This document shows, piece by piece, positions 7,940-17,570 of a stretch of DNA of 64,000 bases (its first letter is position 1; each line of letters starts with the position of its first letter). The position numbers were made by a program, and so were the translations under genes. The DNA comes from Nitrospirota bacterium (GTDB lineage: Bacteria > Nitrospirota > Thermodesulfovibrionia > Thermodesulfovibrionales > Dissulfurispiraceae), in contig WSNO01000005.1 of the NCBI GenBank assembly GCA_009773415.1, positions 51,163 to 115,162 of the forward strand, given 5' to 3'. The notes beneath the pieces are model-generated. The model did no database searches, had not been told where the DNA came from, and worked only from the letters and a program-made list of their open reading frames with translations.

Positions 7940-10735
7940 ATGTCGGTTCGCGATCTCATCATAGAAGGGGCAAAACAGAACAACCTCAGGAACATATCCC
8001 TGTCCCTTCCTCACAACAAGGTAATTGCGATAACCGGACTTTCCGGCTCCGGCAAGTCGTCGCTGGCGTTCGACACGATATTTGCCGAAGGGCAGTGGCG
8101 CTTCATGGAGTCGCTTTCGGCATACGCCCGTCTTTTCCTCGAAAAGCTCGACCGGCCCGATGTGGATGCAATTTACAATATCCGCCCGGCAATCGCCCTT
8201 GAGCAGAAAAATCCGGTAAAAGGATCGCGCTCGACCGTCGGAACTCTGACAGAGATGTATGATCTCCTGCGCATCCTTTTCGCCCGCATTGCCACGCCGT
8301 TCTGCCCTGTCTGCGGCAAGGAAATACGAAGGTGGGATCCGTCACAGATTGTCGCGGAGCTGCTTGAGAAGAATCCTGAGCAGAAAGCAATGATTGTTTT
8401 CAGCACGACGGAATCGCTCGCGTCGCTGAAACAGCGCGGATTTCAGCGCCTGCTGGTGAATGGGTCGGTTCAGGATGTTGATGAGATACAGGGCGATCAC
8501 GCCTGTCAGCAAACCTGCGAAGTCGTGCTCGATCGCCTTGTTGTCCGTGATGAGCCGCGCCTGTCCGACTCTGTTGAAATGGCGTGGCGTGAAGGCGGAG
8601 AGCAAATGCAGCTTGTGCTGCCGCAGCCGGATGATGCCGGCAAGCTTGTAATGAAGCGACTCTCTTTTTCGTCGCTGAACTCATGTGATGACTGTCATTT
8701 TTCGCTGCCTGAGCCGTCGCCGGTTCTCTTTTCGTTCAACCACCCCCTCTGCGCGTGCCCCGAGTGCAAAGGCTTCGGCAACCTGCTGAAGTACGACGAA
8801 GACATCATCATTCCGGACCCGGACCGATCGCTCAGTCAGGGTGCAGTTGCTATCTGGGAAAAACCGGGATATGTCTGGTGGAAAGAGCAGATGATCAAGG
8901 GAGCAAAAAAAACAGGCCTCGACATCAACAAGCCGTATAAGGATCTCAGCGCTGAAGAGCGTGCTATGATATTCGACAGTACTGAGCCTTTTTTTGGGAT
9001 AAAAGCCTTTTTCGATGAGATGGAGGGCAAGCGTTACAAGCTGCATGTCCGTGTGTTCCTGAGCCGATACCGGACGCCTGCGACCTGTCCGCTCTGCAGG
9101 GGCAAGCGGCTGTGCAACCTGGCGCTCTCCTATAAAATCGAAGGGCTCGACATTGCCGACGTCTGCACGATGCCGCTTGACAGGCTTGCACAGTGGATGG
9201 AAACCCTGCAGCTTGCCCCGATGAAGCGCGACATCGCCAGGGAGCCGATGAAGCAGCTTATGCTGAAGCTCAGATTTCTGGAGCGCGTCGGCCTCGGCTA
9301 CCTCACGCTCAGCCGTCAGGCGAAGACGCTCTCGGGAGGCGAGTATCAGCGCGTCACCCTCTCCAACCAGCTGGCCTCCGCGCTGACCGGCACTCTGTAT
9401 GTGCTTGACGAACCGACTATCGGCCTTCATCCGCGCGATACGGAGCGCGTTGCGACAATCATGAGGGAGCTTGCGGCGCTCGGCAATACGGTCATCGTGG
9501 TTGAGCATGATCGCGACGTCATCCGCACGGCAGACTGGGTCGTCGAACTCGGACCGGGCGGCGGCCATCGCGGCGGGGAAGTGGTTTTTGCCGGGCCGCT
9601 TCAGGATTTTCTGCAGTCCGATACGGTTACAGCACGATACATAAGAGGACCAGGAGCAACATTTGCCGACCATCCTGCAACCGGTCCATATTTCCGCCCT
9701 CACCAGTTTTCCCTTGTTCTGCAGGGAGCCACCGGTCACAACCTCCGAAATGTAACGCTGCGGATTCCGCTGGCTCTGCTGACGGTCGTGACAGGGGTAT
9801 CAGGCTCAGGCAAGAGCAGCCTCATTATTGAAACCCTCAGCTATGCGCTCGGAAGACACTTCAAGACCGACTCAGAGATTCCTCTGCCCTTTCAGCGGCT
9901 GGAAGGTGCGGAAAGGTTACGGGGGATTCGGTTGATTGATCAGAGCCCTATCGGAAAGACGCCCCGTTCCAATCCGCTTACCTATCTCAAGGTATTCGAA
10001 CCGATCCGGAAACTCTATGCTGCGCAGCCGGAGGCGAAAGTTCACGGCTACACGCCGGGATACTTCTCCTTCAATATTCCGGGGGGGCGGTGCGAGACAT
10101 GCAAGGGTGAAGGCTATCAGCGGCTGGAGCTTTATTTCTTTGAAGATGTCTTTGTGAAGTGCGAGGACTGCAAGGGACTGCGGTACCACGAAGACGCTCT
10201 CCGGGTTGCCTGTAACGGCAAGAATGTCAGTCAAGTGCTTGACATGACGGTTGATGAGGCATGCAGCTTCTTTGCGGATGCGCCGGATATCGTTGGCCGC
10301 CTCCGCCTGCTGCAGGAAATCGGACTGGGCTATCTGCGGCTCGGCCAGCCGGCAACAACGCTCTCGGGAGGCGAGGCGCAGCGCCTGAAAATATGTGCCG
10401 AGCTCGGAACTCCGGCACCCGGCGGGCGTTCACCAAAACAAGCGGCAAAGGGAATGCTTTACATTCTGGACGAGCCGACGGTCGGTCTGCATCACAGCGA
10501 CGTTCTGCTCTTCATGAATATTGTCCGCAGGCTGATCAGCGGGGGCAATACGGTCGTCATCATTGAGCATAACCTTGATGTTGTCCGGAAGGCTGACTGG
10601 ATTGTTGATCTCGGACCGGGAGGCGGCGAACAGGGCGGCATGATAATTTTTGAGGGACCGCCGGGCGAACTCGTCCATGCTGAAGGCTCGGCAAGCGGGC
10701 AGCACCTTGGAGCATACCTGAAGGAATTCGACTGA
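7940..10735 (+). CDS. uvrA: UvrA-family excinuclease ATPase, divergent paralogue type
   Basis: 931 residues, close to UvrA length. It has two ABC ATPase halves: Walker A GLSGSGKSS near 33-41 and GVSGSGKSS near 619, each with an LSGGE signature and a Walker B ending LYVLDEPT or LYILDEPT. Zinc-binding Cys pairs are present, including CPVCG, CPECKG and the CETCKG/CEDCKG module. This supports DNA-damage recognition in nucleotide excision repair. Several segments differ from classical UvrA: EQKNPVKGSRSTVGT replaces the EQKTTSRNPRSTVGT type, and about a dozen extra residues precede the second Walker B. It may therefore be a second UvrA-like protein rather than the housekeeping copy. The gene stands alone. 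Confidence 0.85.
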   Translation: MSVRDLIIEGAKQNNLRNISLSLPHNKVIAITGLSGSGKSSLAFDTIFAEGQWRFMESLSAYARLFLEKLDRPDVDAIYNIRPAIALEQKNPVKGSRSTVGTLTEMYDLLRILFARIATPFCPVCGKEIRRWDPSQIVAELLEKNPEQKAMIVFSTTESLASLKQRGFQRLLVNGSVQDVDEIQGDHACQQTCEVVLDRLVVRDEPRLSDSVEMAWREGGEQMQLVLPQPDDAGKLVMKRLSFSSLNSCDDCHFSLPEPSPVLFSFNHPLCACPECKGFGNLLKYDEDIIIPDPDRSLSQGAVAIWEKPGYVWWKEQMIKGAKKTGLDINKPYKDLSAEERAMIFDSTEPFFGIKAFFDEMEGKRYKLHVRVFLSRYRTPATCPLCRGKRLCNLALSYKIEGLDIADVCTMPLDRLAQWMETLQLAPMKRDIAREPMKQLMLKLRFLERVGLGYLTLSRQAKTLSGGEYQRVTLSNQLASALTGTLYVLDEPTIGLHPRDTERVATIMRELAALGNTVIVVEHDRDVIRTADWVVELGPGGGHRGGEVVFAGPLQDFLQSDTVTARYIRGPGATFADHPATGPYFRPHQFSLVLQGATGHNLRNVTLRIPLALLTVVTGVSGSGKSSLIIETLSYALGRHFKTDSEIPLPFQRLEGAERLRGIRLIDQSPIGKTPRSNPLTYLKVFEPIRKLYAAQPEAKVHGYTPGYFSFNIPGGRCETCKGEGYQRLELYFFEDVFVKCEDCKGLRYHEDALRVACNGKNVSQVLDMTVDEACSFFADAPDIVGRLRLLQEIGLGYLRLGQPATTLSGGEAQRLKICAELGTPAPGGRSPKQAAKGMLYILDEPTVGLHHSDVLLFMNIVRRLISGGNTVVIIEHNLDVVRKADWIVDLGPGGGEQGGMIIFEGPPGELVHAEGSASGQHLGAYLKEFD

Positions 10736-10793
10736 GACCTCCAGCTTGAGCTGAGTGACGGTTATTCTGCAGGCATGAGAAAAAAGTCAATCA

Positions 10794-11816
10794 TCAGCCC
10801 GTCATCTCCGATAGCCTTCCAAACAGATCCTCAAAGAACCCCGCACTGAAAGACAGGCTGATCGCGACAGCATGCACGCATGCCGGCAGAGTCAGGGCTT
10901 TGAGCTTTACAAGATCCTTCTCGGTCGCGATCAGAAATTTGCAGCCATGCCTTCCGGCCGCTGCCCAGAGCTGTTCAACATCGCGCACAGTATACGCGTA
11001 GTGATCGGGATAGCTCCTGAAATGCACCGTCTCGGCGCCGAGCGATGCAAGCGTCATGTGAAAGGCTTTCGGATTCGCAATACCGCAGAAGCCCAGCACC
11101 CGCTGCCCCCTGATCGCTTCTGCCGGAATAATGCTTCCATCGGAGGCCCTGAGTTCGTGAACTGAATATTCGGCGCGGCAGAGACCGGCCTGCGGATGAA
11201 GTCTGCGCAGCTCGCGCTCCAGCGGTTCGTTCGGCGCTTTGGTTATAGCAAGCAGATGCGCGCGCCGCAACGCGTCTATGGGCTCCCGGAGCGGTCCGAG
11301 CGGCAGAAGCCGCCGGTTTCCGAAAGGGTTCATCCCGTCAACAAGAACAATATCGACGGTGCGCGCCAACTTCCAGTGCTGAAACCCGTCGTCCAGGATA
11401 AAAAGAATGCGGGGCTGCTCTTGTGCAGCATACGGAGTGTCAGCGAGATGCTCAAGCGCAAACTGCCCGCCGGCATACCGATCCGGGGACTTCACAACCG
11501 GCACCCCCGCCAGCCGCTCGGCCATAAGAACCGGCTCGTCGCCGGCATCGCGCACCCCGACAAGTTGTCCCTTTCCGTTACTTACAAAGCATGGGCCTTT
11601 CGCCTTTCCGCGGTATCCTCTGGTGAGAATAATCGGGGCATATCCGCGCCGGACGGCCTCTTCGGCAACAGCAATGGCCGCAGGGGTCTTGCCGGTGCCG
11701 CCGACCGTGAGATTGCCGATGCTCACGACCGGATGCGGCAGGCGCTTCTGCGCGGCAAGCAGGCGCTTCTGCTTTGCCAGCATGCCTTTACGATATATGT
11801 GTTCCAGCAGGTTCAT
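10794..11816 (-). CDS. lpxK: Tetraacyldisaccharide 4'-kinase (LpxK)
   Basis: 340 residues. A P-loop GNLTVGGTGKTP at 34-45 and an N-terminal amphipathic helix are characteristic of LpxK, which phosphorylates the 4' position of the lipid A precursor at the inner membrane. FILDDGFQHW is the conserved DDGFQH signature. It is separated from the other LPS genes of the window by the fadL, synthetase and photolyase genes, and is convergent with the UvrA-family gene. Confidence 0.93.
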   Translation of the reverse strand: MNLLEHIYRKGMLAKQKRLLAAQKRLPHPVVSIGNLTVGGTGKTPAAIAVAEEAVRRGYAPIILTRGYRGKAKGPCFVSNGKGQLVGVRDAGDEPVLMAERLAGVPVVKSPDRYAGGQFALEHLADTPYAAQEQPRILFILDDGFQHWKLARTVDIVLVDGMNPFGNRRLLPLGPLREPIDALRRAHLLAITKAPNEPLERELRRLHPQAGLCRAEYSVHELRASDGSIIPAEAIRGQRVLGFCGIANPKAFHMTLASLGAETVHFRSYPDHYAYTVRDVEQLWAAAGRHGCKFLIATEKDLVKLKALTLPACVHAVAISLSFSAGFFEDLFGRLSEMTG

Positions 11817-11904
11817 GAGGTATGCGCCTTCAGTTTACCCTGTCGGCTCCCGGTGCTGCAACCGCAAGACTTTCCGGACATCCGGTTTTGCCGCGAGGTT
11901 TTTC

Positions 11905-11933
11905 TTGACATGCTTTTTTTCTATGCGTAATCT
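11905..11933 (+). promoter_or_regulatory. Sigma70 promoter of the fadL operon
   Basis: A perfect -35 TTGACA (11905-11910), a 17-bp spacer and -10 TAATCT (11928-11933). It lies 46 bases before ATG 11980, which has GGAGG at the usual distance. The best promoter match in the window. Confidence 0.75.
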
Positions 11934-11979
11934 AAAAAGCATTGTTCCTGCCGCAACAATTCATCCCCGGAGGGTTGCC

Positions 11980-13305
11980 ATGATTCCTGCAAAAAGTTTT
12001 TTTTCCCGTCTCGCCGTAGTCGTTGTCTCGTTATTTCTGTTGACCGCCGCCTGCAACAGTGCCGAAGCATCCGGTTTTGCGCTCATTGAACACAACGTCT
12101 CGGGCCTCGGCAATGCCTATGCCGGAGCTGCTGCGACAGCTGAAGATGGCAGCACCATCTATTTCAACCCCGCCGGGCTGACCCGCATCAAGGGCACTCA
12201 GGCAATGGCTGCCGCGCATGTAATTATTCCATCCGCTAAATTTATCAATCAAGGCTCCACCCTGCTTGGCGGCACAACTGCTCTGAGGGGGAGCGATGAC
12301 AACGGCGGCGCGGTCGCTTTCGTGCCGAACACCTATGTGAGCCATCAGCTGAGCAACCAGGTATTTTTAGGCCTCGGCATCAACGCTCCGTTTGGCCTCA
12401 AGACCGAGTATTCCAACGACTGGGTCGGTCGCTACCATGCGACGATGACAGACATGATGTCTGTTAATGTCAACCCGACGATTGCCTATAAGGTAAGCGA
12501 CGCGTTCAGTGTTGGCGCCGGCATGAGCGTGCAATATATAAAAGTCCGCTATGACAGCATGATTGATTTCGGCTTTCTGCTCGGTTCTCCGCAAAACTCT
12601 GACGGCTCCGTAAGCAACAAAGGCGATGGCTTTGGGTTCGGATATAATCTCGGCGTGCTTGTTGAGCCGACGGATAAAACCCGGCTGGGCATTGCATACC
12701 GCTCACGGGTCAAGCATAAACTGGATGGTGATGCGAATTTTTCGGGAGTGCCTGCTCCCATCGCAGCAGGCGCCCTGTTTAAAAACACGGGGATTAAGGC
12801 TGATGTGACCTTGCCGGATACCCTTTCGTTCAGCGCCTATCATGAGCTTCATCCTCAATGGGCGGTGATGGCTGATGTGACCTGGACAAACTGGAGCCTC
12901 TTTAAAGAGGTTCGCATCCGCTACGACAATCCGAGCCAGCCGGACGGCGTTACAACAAATATCTGGAATGACTCGTGGCGCTATTCTCTCGGCCTCACCT
13001 ACACGCCGAAACCGGCATGGAAGCTCCGGGCAGGCGTGGCTTTTGACCAGTCGCCGGTAAGAGACCCTGAGCACCGTACTCCGCGCATTCCCTGTGAAGA
13101 CCGTTTCTGGACCGCCTTGGGCGTCAGCTATGCGCCGACAAAAACCATGACTCTCGACGCAGGATATGTGCATATTTTTGTCAAGGATCCGAAAGTAAAT
13201 TTACAGGCGACCAACACGAATGAAAACCGGCTGCGCGGCAACCTCATCGGTTCATTTGACGCTTCGGTGAACATCATCAGCGCTCAGGCCCGGATCTCTT
13301 TCTGA
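11980..13305 (+). CDS. fadL: FadL/OmpP1/TodX-family outer-membrane fatty acid transporter
   Basis: 441 residues from ATG 11980, chosen for the GGAGG upstream and because a signal peptide follows at once; the open frame extends 191 codons further upstream but antisense to lpxK. After the signal peptide the mature N-terminus begins SGFALIEHNVSGLGNAYAG and includes the family hallmark FNPAGL. This forms the hatch of a 14-stranded barrel that admits hydrophobic substrates such as long-chain fatty acids. The C-terminus ends in Phe (ARISF), as expected for BAM-inserted barrels. The acyl-activating gene begins eight bases after the stop, which supports a role in fatty acid uptake. Confidence 0.88.
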   Translation: MIPAKSFFSRLAVVVVSLFLLTAACNSAEASGFALIEHNVSGLGNAYAGAAATAEDGSTIYFNPAGLTRIKGTQAMAAAHVIIPSAKFINQGSTLLGGTTALRGSDDNGGAVAFVPNTYVSHQLSNQVFLGLGINAPFGLKTEYSNDWVGRYHATMTDMMSVNVNPTIAYKVSDAFSVGAGMSVQYIKVRYDSMIDFGFLLGSPQNSDGSVSNKGDGFGFGYNLGVLVEPTDKTRLGIAYRSRVKHKLDGDANFSGVPAPIAAGALFKNTGIKADVTLPDTLSFSAYHELHPQWAVMADVTWTNWSLFKEVRIRYDNPSQPDGVTTNIWNDSWRYSLGLTYTPKPAWKLRAGVAFDQSPVRDPEHRTPRIPCEDRFWTALGVSYAPTKTMTLDAGYVHIFVKDPKVNLQATNTNENRLRGNLIGSFDASVNIISAQARISF

Positions 13306-13312
13306 AAACAGT

Positions 13313-14845
13313 ATGATTCTGCATCATCAGTTTATCAGGACAGCGAAAAAGTTCGGCGACAAGCTGGCGTTTGCCGATCGCTCGACCGATCGGAGGATGA
13401 CCTACTCTCAGATGCTCATCGCGTCGCTCATCTTTGCCGACAAGCTGAAGCGTTTTGATTCCGGCTACCTCGGCGTCATGCTGCCGACCTCTGCCGGCTG
13501 CGCGCTCACCAGCATCGCCGCGCTCATGTCAGGTCGTGTTCCGGTGATGATCAACTACGCCACGGGAGCGGCCGGCAATGCTGTATACGCTCAAGAGAAA
13601 TGCGGGTTCAGCACAATTGTCACCTCCAAGGCACTGCTGGAGAAAATCTCCTGTCCTGTAGTTGAAGGAATGATCTTCATCGAAGATGTCGCCGCATCCA
13701 TTTCTCAGGCCGACAAGCTTCTGGCAGCGGCAAAGGCACTATTGCCGCTGCCTCTTCTTTTGCCGCTCCTGGAAAGCGTCGATGAAAACGACACCGCTGT
13801 TATCCTTTTTACGAGCGGCAGCGAAAAGGATCCAAAGGCCGTTGAGCTGACTCACCGCAACATCGCTGCGAACATCGATGGTTTTTCAAACGCGATCGCC
13901 CTGTCCGACCAGGATATCATGCTCTCGATTCTTCCGTTTTTTCATGTCTTCGGCCTTACGGTGAATCTCTGGACGCCGCTCTATTTCGGCATGACGATCG
14001 TATCATTCGCCAATCCGCTTGAGTTCAAGACCGTATGCTCGATTATCCGGGAAGAGCGTCCGACGCTCGTAATCGGCACGCCATCCTTTCTTGCAGGCTA
14101 CGTAAAGAAATCAGAGCCGGGCGATTTCGCCAGTGTGCGGCTTGCCATTGTCGGCGCTGATCGCTGCCCGGAGCCGCTTCGCGAGGAGTTCAGGACGCGC
14201 CATAACCTGCCCATTTGTGAAGGCTACGGCACTACCGAAACATCGCCGGTGATTTCGGTAAATACGCCCGAGGCAAACAGGCCGGGAAGTGTCGGGAAGC
14301 CGATTCCGGGAGTTCAGGTGCGCATTCAGCATCTTGAAACTGATCGGGACTGCGCTCCCGGCGAAATCGGGCGCATTCTGGTCAAGGGCGACATTGTGAT
14401 GAAAGGCTATCTGGACGATCTGGAAGAGACCGCCGTGCGCATTCACAATCATTGGTACAATACCGGCGACATGGGATACCTTGATACCGACGGCTATCTC
14501 TGGCATTCCGGCCGGCTCAAAAGATTTGTCAAAATCGGCGGCGAGATGGTTTCGCTCGTCCGGGTCGAATATGTGCTCGAGAAGCTTCTTCCGGAGCATG
14601 TCTCGTGCTGTGTTGTAGAGGTGCCCGACCAGAAAAAGGGCGCGCGGATCATTGCGGTCGTCACGGATTCTCTGGTAAACGAAAAGCAGATGCTCAAGGA
14701 TATGGCGAAGCAGTTGCCGGCAATTGCGCTTCCCAAAGAGTTTATGGTCATCCCGGAGCTGCCGAAGATGGGCAGCGGGAAGATAGATTTTCGGGGCGTC
14801 TCGCATGCTGTTGCCGAGCGCCTTGCTCACCAGAGCAGGAAGTGA
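13313..14845 (+). CDS. AMP-forming acyl-ACP/acyl-CoA synthetase, Aas ligase-like
   Basis: 510 residues of the ANL adenylating superfamily. The P-loop motif TSGSEKDPKAVELTH (near 166-180) has the SGSE form seen in the acyl-ACP synthetase half of Aas. GYGTTETSP lies near 304, YNTGDMGY carries the ribose-binding Asp, and the catalytic Lys is in the C-terminal GSGKID. The acyltransferase domain of E. coli Aas is missing. The product probably activates exogenous fatty acids to acyl-ACP or acyl-CoA at the inner membrane. The eight-base gap after fadL implies cotranscription of uptake and activation. Which acceptor is used cannot be read from the sequence. Confidence 0.85.
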   Translation: MILHHQFIRTAKKFGDKLAFADRSTDRRMTYSQMLIASLIFADKLKRFDSGYLGVMLPTSAGCALTSIAALMSGRVPVMINYATGAAGNAVYAQEKCGFSTIVTSKALLEKISCPVVEGMIFIEDVAASISQADKLLAAAKALLPLPLLLPLLESVDENDTAVILFTSGSEKDPKAVELTHRNIAANIDGFSNAIALSDQDIMLSILPFFHVFGLTVNLWTPLYFGMTIVSFANPLEFKTVCSIIREERPTLVIGTPSFLAGYVKKSEPGDFASVRLAIVGADRCPEPLREEFRTRHNLPICEGYGTTETSPVISVNTPEANRPGSVGKPIPGVQVRIQHLETDRDCAPGEIGRILVKGDIVMKGYLDDLEETAVRIHNHWYNTGDMGYLDTDGYLWHSGRLKRFVKIGGEMVSLVRVEYVLEKLLPEHVSCCVVEVPDQKKGARIIAVVTDSLVNEKQMLKDMAKQLPAIALPKEFMVIPELPKMGSGKIDFRGVSHAVAERLAHQSRK

Positions 14846-14955
14846 CTGTCAGCTAATACCGCTGAGAACTTGATTCCCTTTTTAACCCCGCTTGATGCAT
14901 AAAGTACGGCAGTGAGCTGTCGAATGATGAATCCTGTCCAGGCTGTTTTCCTTGT

Positions 14956-16296
14956 TTATTTTCTCGCATAAAACAACCGCGCCCTCCTGCTCATTTCACG
15001 ATGATCAACAATCGGCTCGTAATACGCCAGTCTATGTTTGAGCGGATCGTGGATGCGCGCAGGAACTTCGTTCTTGAGTTCCGGTATGTATCGCTTGATA
15101 TAGAGCGTTTGCGGATCGAACCGCTGTGATTGCAGGATAGGGCTGAAGATGCGGAGAGGTCTCGGATCGGCGCCGACCGACGCGGACCATTGCCAGTTGC
15201 CGATGTTCACGTTCTCGTCATAATCATACAGATAGTCTGCAAAATGCTTCTCACCAAGACGCCAGTCGATCAGCAAATCCTTGGTCAGAAATGAAGCGAC
15301 AATCATGCGCGCCCGCCCGTGCATCCAGCCCTCCTGCATGAGCTGACGCATCCCGGCGTCAACTATCGGGTATCCGGTTCTTCCCTCACGCCACGCTTCA
15401 AAAAGCGCCCGATCGGATCGCCACGGCAGTCCTCGCCGCTTCTCCTGAAATTCCAGAGATCGTGTGTCCGGGAAGTGATGCATGATATGGTGCCAGAATT
15501 CACGCCAGGCAAGTTCACTGACAAATGTCTCGACCGCGCACGATACGGCTGCTTTTCCGACAATCAACGAATACAGCTGCCGGATCGAGATCTGTCCGAA
15601 GCGCAGATACGGAGAGAGTTTGGACGTTCCGTCGGCAGCCGGCATGTTGCGGGTATCCCGATAAGTGCAGACATCGAACAGTTTCAGTCGCTGCTTCCAG
15701 CCTCCAAGTGGCCACGCCGATTCGCCAGGATGATACCGGTTGATCACGCTATGCGTTGATTCGCCCTGAATGCTCAGTCCGCGGAGCCGCTCCGCCGGCG
15801 GCAAAGGCTTCTGCTTTTCGACTGCACGCCAGTGCCGGTAAAACGGCGTAAACACCTTTTTCGGCGCTATCGCCTCCGGTGAAACGAGCAGGGTGTCCTC
15901 ATACTCATGCACCGCCACCGAAAGTTCCGAACAATACCGGGAGATTTCTGCATCCAGCTGCCGCGTCGCAAAACTGTGCGCCCGGTTCAGATAGAGCGCT
16001 TCAATACGATGCTGCCGAAGCAGCTTTCGAATGATTTCGCGCGGGTTTCCATGCAAAATGACGAGCGGCACTCCGAGATCTCTCAGTTCATCTCCGAGCG
16101 CCTGTATCGCATTAGCCAGGAACCGGAGACGCGGATCCTGTTCCGGCAGCGCGCCGAGAATCGTCTCGTCAAAGATAAAGAGCGGCAGAATCTCTCCTGC
16201 CGAGCGTGCCGCATACGACAGGGCAGCGTTGTCCTGTACGCGAAGATCGCGCCGGAACCAGACGACTACTCGTTTATAGGAGTGTTCAGATGACAT
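14956..16296 (-). CDS. phr: Deoxyribodipyrimidine photolyase (class I cryptochrome/photolyase)
   Basis: 446 residues from ATG 16296; a TTG two codons upstream is the alternative. The N-terminal Rossmann antenna domain begins VVWFRRDLRVQDN. The C-terminal FAD domain carries GRTGYPIVDAGMRQL, WMHGRARMIVASFLTKDL and NIGNWQW, which hold the FAD-binding and electron-transfer residues. It repairs cyclobutane pyrimidine dimers with blue light, so the organism or its ancestors met light. A candidate promoter ends five bases before the start codon. Confidence 0.92.
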   Translation of the reverse strand: MSSEHSYKRVVVWFRRDLRVQDNAALSYAARSAGEILPLFIFDETILGALPEQDPRLRFLANAIQALGDELRDLGVPLVILHGNPREIIRKLLRQHRIEALYLNRAHSFATRQLDAEISRYCSELSVAVHEYEDTLLVSPEAIAPKKVFTPFYRHWRAVEKQKPLPPAERLRGLSIQGESTHSVINRYHPGESAWPLGGWKQRLKLFDVCTYRDTRNMPAADGTSKLSPYLRFGQISIRQLYSLIVGKAAVSCAVETFVSELAWREFWHHIMHHFPDTRSLEFQEKRRGLPWRSDRALFEAWREGRTGYPIVDAGMRQLMQEGWMHGRARMIVASFLTKDLLIDWRLGEKHFADYLYDYDENVNIGNWQWSASVGADPRPLRIFSPILQSQRFDPQTLYIKRYIPELKNEVPARIHDPLKHRLAYYEPIVDHREMSRRARLFYARK

Positions 16297-16301
16297 AATC
16301 A

Positions 16302-16330
16302 ATCTTACTGCAGATGCAGCTATCGGGCAA
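16302..16330 (-). promoter_or_regulatory. Promoter candidate for phr
   Basis: On the minus strand TTGCCC (16330-16325), a 17-bp spacer and TAAGAT (16307-16302), ending five bases before ATG 16296. No Shine-Dalgarno is visible, so a leaderless start is possible. Confidence 0.45.
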
Positions 16331-17570
16331 GAAGCGCTGCTACCCTTTCAAGAGTCCTGCCGGTTGCTCCTGCATTCTGCTCCAGCAGCGCGCGGGCGGC
16401 TTCTCCCATCGTCCGCATTGTTTCGGGGGATGAAAGAAGCGCTGAAAGTTCATCAGCAAGGGTCTCGGCGGTCACTCGCCGCGCTGCGCCGGCGTCGCAG
16501 AACTCCTGAACAAATGGAAAGTTCTGCATATGCGGCCCGCAAAGAATCGCCTTGCCCCAATAGGCGGGCTCAAGCAGGTTCTGCCCGCCGTGCGGAAGAA
16601 ACGAACCGCCCATAATCGCGATGTCCGCCGCGGCATAGGTGATTCCGAGATCTCCCATTGCATCAAGAAGCACAACCATGCCCTGCAGTTTTGTTGTCTC
16701 CTGCCCGGCGGCGGTTCGCCGTATAAATTGAATGCCCGTCTTTTTGAGCAGTGCTTCAACCTCGCCAAAACGTTCGGGATGGCGCGGAGCAAGTATCAGG
16801 TTCAAATCCGGCACGGCGATCCGTACTTTCTGGTATGCGGCCAGCATAATTTCCTCTTCAGGGTTGTGCGTGCTGCCGGCTATGACGACCGGACCGATCA
16901 GCCGCTCAGTCCATTCGGGACGGCTGCCCGGGATGTGGAGATCAAACTTGAGGTTGCCTGCGGCAAATACCGCATTATCGGCGGCGCCGAGCGCTCGGAG
17001 CCGCTCCGCATACACCTCGTTTTGCACGCAAAGAGCCGACATCCGCCGAAAGACTTCTCTCATGAAAAAACGCATCTTCCGGTAGCCGCGGAAGGAACGA
17101 TCCGATATGCGCCCGTTCATCAACGCTACGCGAATGCCGCGCTCGTGGCAGAGACGTATGGCATTCGGCCAGAGCTCTGTCTCCATAATCAGAAAAAGCT
17201 CCGGCCCAGCGGCGTCAAGAAAACGGTTCAGACAGGCCGGCAGATCAAACGGCATGTAAACGATGCGGGCAAAAGAACCAAACCGCTCCCCGGCTATTTT
17301 CTGCCCGGTATCGGTGATGGTGGAGATGATAATCTGCAGGGAAGGATAGCGCACGCGCAGCGCCTTGACAAGCGGAACCGCTGCCAGCACTTCACCGACA
17401 GAAACTGCATGAATCCAGACAACAGATTCATCCCGACTGAAAGCGGTTTCGACGTATCCTCTTTTTTCGCGCAGCCATCGTGACCGGAGCTGAAGCGGAC
17501 GTTTGCGGTATTCTCCAAACAGCACCACGAAAAGAGCCAGCCGGTAGATTATGGAATAGAGAGCAAACAT
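16320..17570 (-). CDS. waaA: 3-deoxy-D-manno-octulosonic acid transferase (WaaA/KdtA)
   Basis: 416 residues, a GT-B glycosyltransferase of family GT30. There is one N-terminal membrane anchor, then VWIHAVSVGEV (the usual start of the Kdo transferase domain), LFLIMETELWPN and the C-terminal donor-site segment GGSFLPHGGQNLLEPA. It adds Kdo to lipid IVA at the cytoplasmic face. The ATG overlaps the stop of lpxB by one base, so translation is coupled. Last gene of the leftward envelope operon. Confidence 0.95.
   Translation of the reverse strand: MFALYSIIYRLALFVVLFGEYRKRPLQLRSRWLREKRGYVETAFSRDESVVWIHAVSVGEVLAAVPLVKALRVRYPSLQIIISTITDTGQKIAGERFGSFARIVYMPFDLPACLNRFLDAAGPELFLIMETELWPNAIRLCHERGIRVALMNGRISDRSFRGYRKMRFFMREVFRRMSALCVQNEVYAERLRALGAADNAVFAAGNLKFDLHIPGSRPEWTERLIGPVVIAGSTHNPEEEIMLAAYQKVRIAVPDLNLILAPRHPERFGEVEALLKKTGIQFIRRTAAGQETTKLQGMVVLLDAMGDLGITYAAADIAIMGGSFLPHGGQNLLEPAYWGKAILCGPHMQNFPFVQEFCDAGAARRVTAETLADELSALLSSPETMRTMGEAARALLEQNAGATGRTLERVAALLAR

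Noticed and set aside
11407..11979. N-terminal extension of the FadL frame by 191 codons
   Set aside because: It is antisense to lpxK; a signal peptide and GGAGG mark the true start at 11980.
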